Assembly: GCF_900218015.1 (NCBI RefSeq)
Contig: NZ_UFQQ01000019.1
Coordinates: 1-64,000, forward strand
Direction: 5' to 3'
Source of the DNA: Rhodopseudomonas pentothenatexigens
Lineage (GTDB): Bacteria; Pseudomonadota; Alphaproteobacteria; Rhizobiales; Xanthobacteraceae
Length of the DNA: 64,000 bases
A program made the position numbers and the translations under genes. Below, in pieces: positions 59,836 through 64,000 of the stretch. Below the pieces are notes generated by a model that was given only the letters and a program-made list of their open reading frames with translations, was not told where the DNA came from and did not search any database. How positions within the stretch are numbered: the first letter of the stretch is position 1; each line of letters opens with the position of its first letter.

Positions 59836-60360
59836 ATGGCTCGGCCGCAGGTGAAACCGACAGGCATCGAATGCCCGTTCGACGAAGAGGAATTGATCGT
59901 CTCCAAAACCGATCTAAAGGGACATATCACCTACGCCAACGACGTCTTTGTCCGGCTCTCGAAATTTCCCCGCTCCGACGTGATCGGCGCGCCGCATTCG
60001 CTGGTGCGCCACCCCGACATGCCGCGTTCGATCTTCAAGCTGCTGTGGGACACCATTCAGGCGAAGAAGGAGATCTTCGCCTATGTGGTGAATATGGCCC
60101 GCGACGGCGATCATTACTGGGTGTTCGCCCACGTCACGCCGACGCTCGACGCCAACCGCAACGTCACCGGGTTCCATTCCAACCGTCGCAAGCCGGATCG
60201 CGATCAGGTCACCCGCATCGAGGCGCTGTATCGCAAATTGCGCGACGAGGAGAACCGGCATCGCAACGCCAAGGACGGAATGCTGGCGGGCTATGCGTTG
60301 CTGATGAGCACGATCAAGGAGCGGGGAGTCGAGTACGATGAGTTCATCTTCTCTGTCTAA
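59836..60360 (+). CDS. PAS domain protein, Aer-like sensor half
   Basis: 174-residue soluble PAS protein resembling the FAD-binding N-terminus of the aerotaxis receptor Aer. Residues 10-115 include [29 protein letters not shown], then [16 protein letters not shown] and [15 protein letters not shown]-terminal helical stretch ([20 protein letters not shown]) could pair with the receptor. The gene overlaps the MCP gene by 23 bases in another frame, so sensor and transducer are separate polypeptides here. Start ATG 59836 is preceded by CCAGGAGTTTACG. Confidence 0.85.
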   Translation: MARPQVKPTGIECPFDEEELIVSKTDLKGHITYANDVFVRLSKFPRSDVIGAPHSLVRHPDMPRSIFKLLWDTIQAKKEIFAYVVNMARDGDHYWVFAHVTPTLDANRNVTGFHSNRRKPDRDQVTRIEALYRKLRDEENRHRNAKDGMLAGYALLMSTIKERGVEYDEFIFSV

Positions 60361-61639
60361 GGCGATCGCCGCTCTCGTCGCCGCTGCGGTGGTGATGGTG
60401 GGCCTGAGCGCCGTCGGCACGATGGTCGGTTCGCTCGGCTACGTCGTCGAGATGATCGCGATGGGTATCGGCCTCGCTTTGTTGAGCTATGCGGTGTGGC
60501 TCCTGCGCCGGGCCTCCGCAGCGATGAAGGAGATCGCCGCGGTCTGCGTCGATGCCGCGCACGGCAATCTGGAATCGCGTGTCCAGGGCCGCCGCGACGG
60601 CGGCGAAATCGGCCGGGCGCAGGCCGAGGTCAACAACATGCTGGACATCGTCGATGCCTTCGTTCGCGAGGCCTCGGCGTCGATGGACTACGTCAGCCAC
60701 GGCAAGACCTTCCGCAAGGTGCTGACGCGCGGCCTGCCGGGCTCGTTCAAGAACGCCTCGATCGTGATCAACAGCGCTTCGGACGCGATGGACCGCAAGG
60801 TGCGTGAGCTGGCGAGGGAAGCGCAGTGCTTCGCGGCCGGCATGGACGATGTCGCCGGACTGCTGACCACGGCGTCGACCGGGCTGAAAGGTGATGCCGG
60901 GGCGATGGCCGAGGCGGCGGAGGAAACCAGCCGTCAATCGATCAGCGTCGCCTCCGGCGCCGAGGAGGCGTCCGCCAACGTCCAGACCGTCGCCAGCGCG
61001 GCGGAGGAACTGACCGCATCGATCGCCGAGATCTCCCGGCAGATCCAGCACTCCACCAGCAGCACGCACCAGGCTGTGGAGGAGGCGGCACAGACCACCG
61101 AAAAGATCAGGCATCTGGCCGACGCGGCGCAGCGGATCGGCGACGTCGTCAAGCTGATCAATGCGGTCGCGGCGCAGACCAATCTGCTGGCGCTCAACGC
61201 CACGATCGAGGCGGCGCGTGCCGGCGAGTCCGGCCGCGGCTTCGCGGTGGTGGCGGCGGAAGTGAAGGCGCTCGCCAGCCAGACCGCCAAGGCCACCGAG
61301 GAGATCACCGCGCGGATCGGCGAGATGCAGTCGATCACCGAGGAGTCGGTCGGTGCGGTCGAAGCGATCAGCCGGCGGATCAGCGAGATCAACGAGGTCT
61401 CCACGACCATCGCCTCCGCCGTGGAGCAGCAGGGCGCTGCGACCCGCGAGATCGCCAGCAACGTTCAGCAGGCCTCGTCCGGTACCTCGCTGGTGACGTC
61501 GAACGTGGTCGGGATCAGCCACGCCGCCGAAGACACCGGCAAGATCGCCGCCCGTGTCAACGGCGTCTCTGGCGAAATCGCCGGCCAGGTCGACCGGCTG
61601 CGCAGCGAAGTTCAGCGCTTCATCGCGCAGGTTGCCTGA
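60338..61639 (+). CDS. Methyl-accepting chemotaxis protein (Aer-like transducer half)
   Basis: 433-residue transducer. Two close hydrophobic segments (about 8-26 and 37-56) form a membrane anchor with almost no periplasmic loop, so sensing must come from elsewhere, presumably the adjacent PAS protein. A HAMP-like region (about 55-110) leads to the signalling domain, with the conserved hairpin tip [34 protein letters not shown] near 270-310. The 23-base overlap with the PAS gene implies coupled synthesis. Confidence 0.93.
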   Translation: MSSSSLSKAIAALVAAAVVMVGLSAVGTMVGSLGYVVEMIAMGIGLALLSYAVWLLRRASAAMKEIAAVCVDAAHGNLESRVQGRRDGGEIGRAQAEVNNMLDIVDAFVREASASMDYVSHGKTFRKVLTRGLPGSFKNASIVINSASDAMDRKVRELAREAQCFAAGMDDVAGLLTTASTGLKGDAGAMAEAAEETSRQSISVASGAEEASANVQTVASAAEELTASIAEISRQIQHSTSSTHQAVEEAAQTTEKIRHLADAAQRIGDVVKLINAVAAQTNLLALNATIEAARAGESGRGFAVVAAEVKALASQTAKATEEITARIGEMQSITEESVGAVEAISRRISEINEVSTTIASAVEQQGAATREIASNVQQASSGTSLVTSNVVGISHAAEDTGKIAARVNGVSGEIAGQVDRLRSEVQRFIAQVA

Positions 61640-61743
61640 ACTGGTCGCGGCGGTTCGGTCCGGCGCGGCACAGATCGTGCGCGCCGGTGCGGAACGACAC
61701 CGCGCCGGCATCCGTTCTTCCCGGGTCAGTCAGGGAGAACGTC

Positions 61744-62121
61744 ATGAAACCGAAAACGTGTCTGATCGTCGCTGCGGCTCTGTTCACGGCCACCGGCGCC
61801 TCGGCGCAGACGGGCGCCGGAGGCAGCGCAACGGGCGGTGCCGCCGGCGGAGTAACGTCGCCGGGTGGGATCAGTGCGCCGAGTTCAATTCCACAGAACT
61901 CCGGCAGTGCGGGGATCAGTTCGGCGCCGGGCGGCTCCAATACGACGGCGACCGGAATCGGCGCCGGCACCACCGGCACCGGCACAGGTTCCAGCTTGAA
62001 CACGCCGAGCAATCAGCCGGGCGTGCCCAACACCTCCACGCCCGGCAGCATCGGAACCGATGCATCGCCGAGCGGCCTGCCAGGCGACAGCCCGACCTCG
62101 CCCGGCTTTCCGCAGCGATGA
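61744..62121 (+). CDS. Small secreted Gly/Ser/Thr-rich protein
   Basis: 125 residues: signal peptide MKPKTCLIVAAALFTATGASA, then a low-complexity Gly/Ser/Thr/Pro sequence without cysteines (GTTGTGTGSSLNTPSNQPG and similar). Presumably disordered and periplasmic or exported. No family is recognised. The ATG follows CAGGGAGAACGTC. A second, similar small secreted gene lies 121 bases downstream. Confidence 0.6.
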   Translation: MKPKTCLIVAAALFTATGASAQTGAGGSATGGAAGGVTSPGGISAPSSIPQNSGSAGISSAPGGSNTTATGIGAGTTGTGTGSSLNTPSNQPGVPNTSTPGSIGTDASPSGLPGDSPTSPGFPQR

Positions 62122-62242
62122 TCACTCTGCGGTCAGTCGCCGCCGCGCCTGACTGCGGTGCTCGATGGATTGCTACGTGAGCGGGGAACGTGCTCACGCG
62201 GAGTTAGTTGAGACCGTACTCAGTCCGCTCAAGGAGCTCACA

Positions 62243-62521
62243 ATGCAAAGCAAGCTTGGTATGTCCGCCGTCGTCGCAGCAGCGTTGCTGGCGTCGACTG
62301 CGATCGCGTCGGCGCAGAACAGCAGCGGGACGACGACGTTGAATTCTCTCAGCAAGGCCGGCGGTGAATCGGCTTCGCAGGGATCGACGCCGGGCGGCGC
62401 AGCGAACGTCGGCTCGGTCAATGCGGTGCCGCGGTCGAGCGGCAGCAGTGACGCCGCCGCGGGCGCCACCACCGGGTCCGGCGCTGCGCGCTCCCAGACC
62501 CCGCCGCCTTCCGGCCGGTAA
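62243..62521 (+). CDS. Small secreted Ser/Gly-rich protein
   Basis: 92 residues with signal peptide MQSKLGMSAVVAAALLASTAIASA, cleaved before QNSSGTTTLNSL. The mature part is low-complexity and ends ARSQTPPPSGR. RBS AAGGAG (AAGGAGCTCACA before ATG) is good. Composition and export signal match the upstream small protein. A GC-rich hairpin AGAGCGGCG/CGCCGCTCT (62550-62573) follows and may end transcription. Confidence 0.6.
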   Translation: MQSKLGMSAVVAAALLASTAIASAQNSSGTTTLNSLSKAGGESASQGSTPGGAANVGSVNAVPRSSGSSDAAAGATTGSGAARSQTPPPSGR

Positions 62522-62549
62522 ACCGTTAGCTGCTCCATGCTAAGCGAGG

Positions 62550-62577
62550 AGAGCGGCGCTGGATCGCCGCTCTCTTC
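62550..62577 (+). terminator. Possible weak terminator hairpin
   Basis: AGAGCGGCG and CGCCGCTCT pair around CTGGAT; the following bases are TTCG, so the T-run is poor. Confidence 0.4.
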
Positions 62578-62682
62578 GCATCGGTTCCGATATCCCCGGG
62601 ACCTCGTTCTTCTCCGCAGAGCAAAGCTCAGCGACGAAAGTCCCATCCGGTCGGGGTCCGAAGTTCCTTGACTTTATGGCGC

Positions 62683-62748
62683 GATCGACTATCCCCAGCG
62701 GCGGGAAACCTCTCCCCACCGAGAGGCAGCTATCTGGAAGGATAGACG
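62683..62748 (+). promoter_or_regulatory. serC leader RNA motif
   Basis: Directly before the serC ATG, CTATCCCCAG (62689-62698) can pair with CTGG (62734-62737) and GGATAG (62740-62745), enclosing a CCTCTC/GAGAGG hairpin (62709-62726). This matches my recollection of the structured serC motif reported upstream of serC in Rhizobiales. The 3' strand includes the purine-rich GGAAGGA ribosome binding site, so folding would hide it. The ligand, if any, is unknown. Confidence 0.6.
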
Positions 62749-63921
62749 ATGACTGTAGCGAAGCCCGCTTCGCGGCCCAACGCGCCGCAATTCTCCTCCG
62801 GCCCCTGCGCCAAGCGCCCCGGCTGGTCCCCCGAAAATCTCAAGGACGCCCCGCTCGGCCGCTCGCATCGCGCGAAGGTCGGCAAAGCCAAGCTCAAGCT
62901 CGCGATCGATCTAACCCGCGAAGTGCTCGAGGTCCCGGCCGACTACAAGATCGGCATCGTTCCGGCGTCCGACACCGGCGCCGTCGAAATGGCGCTGTGG
63001 TCGCTGCTCGGGCCGCGCCCGGTCACGACGCTGGCGTGGGAATCGTTCGGCGACGGCTGGGTCGGCGACGTCACCAAGGAGCTCAAGCTCCCCGACGTCA
63101 CCAAGCTCAAGGCTGGTTACGGCGAAATTCCCGACCTCTCCAAGGTCGATTGCAACACCGACGTCGTGTTCACCTGGAACGGCACCACCTCGGGCGTTCG
63201 CGTTCCGAACGCCGACTGGATCGCGGCCGATCGTGAAGGCCTGACCATCTGCGACGCCACCTCGGCTGCGTTCGCGCAGGCGCTCGACTGGGCCAAGCTC
63301 GATGTCGTCACCTTCTCCTGGCAGAAGGCGCTCGGCGGCGAAGCCGCGCACGGCATGCTGATCCTCAGTCCGCGCGCTGTCGCCCGTCTCGAGAGCTACA
63401 CGCCGGCGTGGCCGATGCCGAAGATCTTCCGCCTCACCAAGGGCGGCAAGCTGATCGAGGGCATCTTCCAGGGCGAGACCATCAACACCCCGTCGATGCT
63501 GTGCGTCGAGGATTACATCGACGCGCTGAATTGGGCGAAGTCGGTCGGCGGCCTCGAGGGCCTGATCGCCCGCGCCGACGCCAACACCAAGGTGCTGACC
63601 GACTGGCAGGCGAAGACCCCGTGGGTCGACTTCCTCGCCAAGGATCCGGCGATCCGTTCCAACACCTCGGTCTGCCTCAAGGTGGTGGATCCGGCGATTA
63701 CCGCGCTGTCTCCGGAAGCCCAGGCCGACTTCGCCAAGAAGCTGGTCGCGGCGGTCGAGAAGGAAGGCGCGGGTTACGATCTCGGCGCTTATCGCGACGC
63801 CCCTCCCGGCCTGCGGATCTGGTGCGGTGCCACGGTGGAAGCCGCCGACGTGCAGGCCCTGACGCAGTGGCTGGACTGGGCGTTCGAGACCACCAAGGCC
63901 TCGCTGACTCAGGCGGCTTGA
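62749..63921 (+). CDS. serC: Phosphoserine aminotransferase
   Basis: PLP-dependent enzyme that makes 3-phosphoserine from 3-phosphohydroxypyruvate in serine synthesis. The 390-residue protein is of the rhizobial/archaeal-like subgroup: start [37 protein letters not shown], the aspartate ICDATSAAF, and the PLP lysine K193 in [16 protein letters not shown]. The region [18 protein letters not shown] is also characteristic. The ATG at 62749 sits just after the structured leader. serA would be expected downstream, beyond the window. Confidence 0.96.
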   Translation: MTVAKPASRPNAPQFSSGPCAKRPGWSPENLKDAPLGRSHRAKVGKAKLKLAIDLTREVLEVPADYKIGIVPASDTGAVEMALWSLLGPRPVTTLAWESFGDGWVGDVTKELKLPDVTKLKAGYGEIPDLSKVDCNTDVVFTWNGTTSGVRVPNADWIAADREGLTICDATSAAFAQALDWAKLDVVTFSWQKALGGEAAHGMLILSPRAVARLESYTPAWPMPKIFRLTKGGKLIEGIFQGETINTPSMLCVEDYIDALNWAKSVGGLEGLIARADANTKVLTDWQAKTPWVDFLAKDPAIRSNTSVCLKVVDPAITALSPEAQADFAKKLVAAVEKEGAGYDLGAYRDAPPGLRIWCGATVEAADVQALTQWLDWAFETTKASLTQAA

Positions 63922-63927
63922 CCTTCC

Positions 63928-63992
63928 TAACCTCTCCCCGCTTTGCGGGGAGAGGTCGGATCGCTCTTGCGATCCGGGTGAGGGGCCAGGCA
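63928..63992. repeat. Intergenic palindromic repeat, family G
   Basis: CTAACCTCTCCCCGCTTTGCGGGGAGAGGTCGG, a GATCGC arm and GATCCGGGTGAGGGGC, matching the copies at 4945-5125. It may continue past the window edge. Confidence 0.8.
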
Positions 63993-64000
63993 CTGCGCTA

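Overview
The window is GC-rich chromosomal DNA from an alphaproteobacterium, most likely Rhodopseudomonas palustris or a close relative (Bradyrhizobium/Nitrobacter group). I infer this from very high GC at third codon positions, from families typical of Rhizobiales (DUF992, DUF1236, an FusA2-like EF-G, Omp31-type barrels, a serC leader RNA), and from dense short intergenic palindromic repeats of at least seven families. No rRNA, tRNA, CRISPR array, transposase or integrase was found.

Layout. 0-11 kb: mutL, ilvE, a marR/response regulator/histidine kinase cluster, proC with a ybjN-like gene, a divergent lumazine synthase homologue (ribH2) without the usual catalytic histidine, prs and a lipoprotein gene. 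11-14 kb: a tightly overlapping minus-strand operon lgt - MidA/NDUFAF7-type methyltransferase - laccase-domain protein, with a divergent ubiK-like gene. 15-17.6 kb: rplY-pth-ychF. 18-24 kb: paired MaoC-like dehydratase genes, small secreted or membrane proteins, a histone-like protein, a thiolase and a thioredoxin-like 2Fe-2S protein.

24.3-27.6 kb is the one clearly accessory island. It holds an intact higA antitoxin beside a wrecked higB, a BglII/BstYI-type restriction endonuclease gene overlapping an MT-A70 adenine methyltransferase gene (a compact restriction-modification module), and a convergent, visibly AT-richer gene for a 403-residue protein with a C-terminal PD-(D/E)XK nuclease signature. 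It is bounded by uvrB, whose product is unusually long and carries in-frame copies of an intergenic palindromic repeat in both terminal extensions.

31-42 kb: alkylsulfatase, three glutathione S-transferases, enoyl-CoA hydratase with a divergent tetR and its palindromic operator, a CWC/HAD pair, aldo/keto reductase, PlsC acyltransferase and a PQQ-type sugar dehydrogenase. 42-50 kb: aspartate aminotransferase, tandem DUF992 genes each followed by a terminator, an EF-G-like GTPase gene, an XRE regulator, a SulP transporter and aroE. 50-64 kb: a TRIC-type channel, enoyl-CoA hydratase, an FMN-dependent 2-hydroxyacid dehydrogenase, glmM, a fosmidomycin-resistance-like MFS pump, two outer-membrane barrels, a GST/GNAT pair, an Aer-like receptor split into overlapping PAS and MCP genes, two small secreted proteins, and serC behind a structured leader that appears to sequester its ribosome binding site.

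Most genes are housekeeping. The best candidates for new biology are the 24.3-27.6 kb island, the repeat invasions of uvrB, the altered ribH2 active site and the serC leader.
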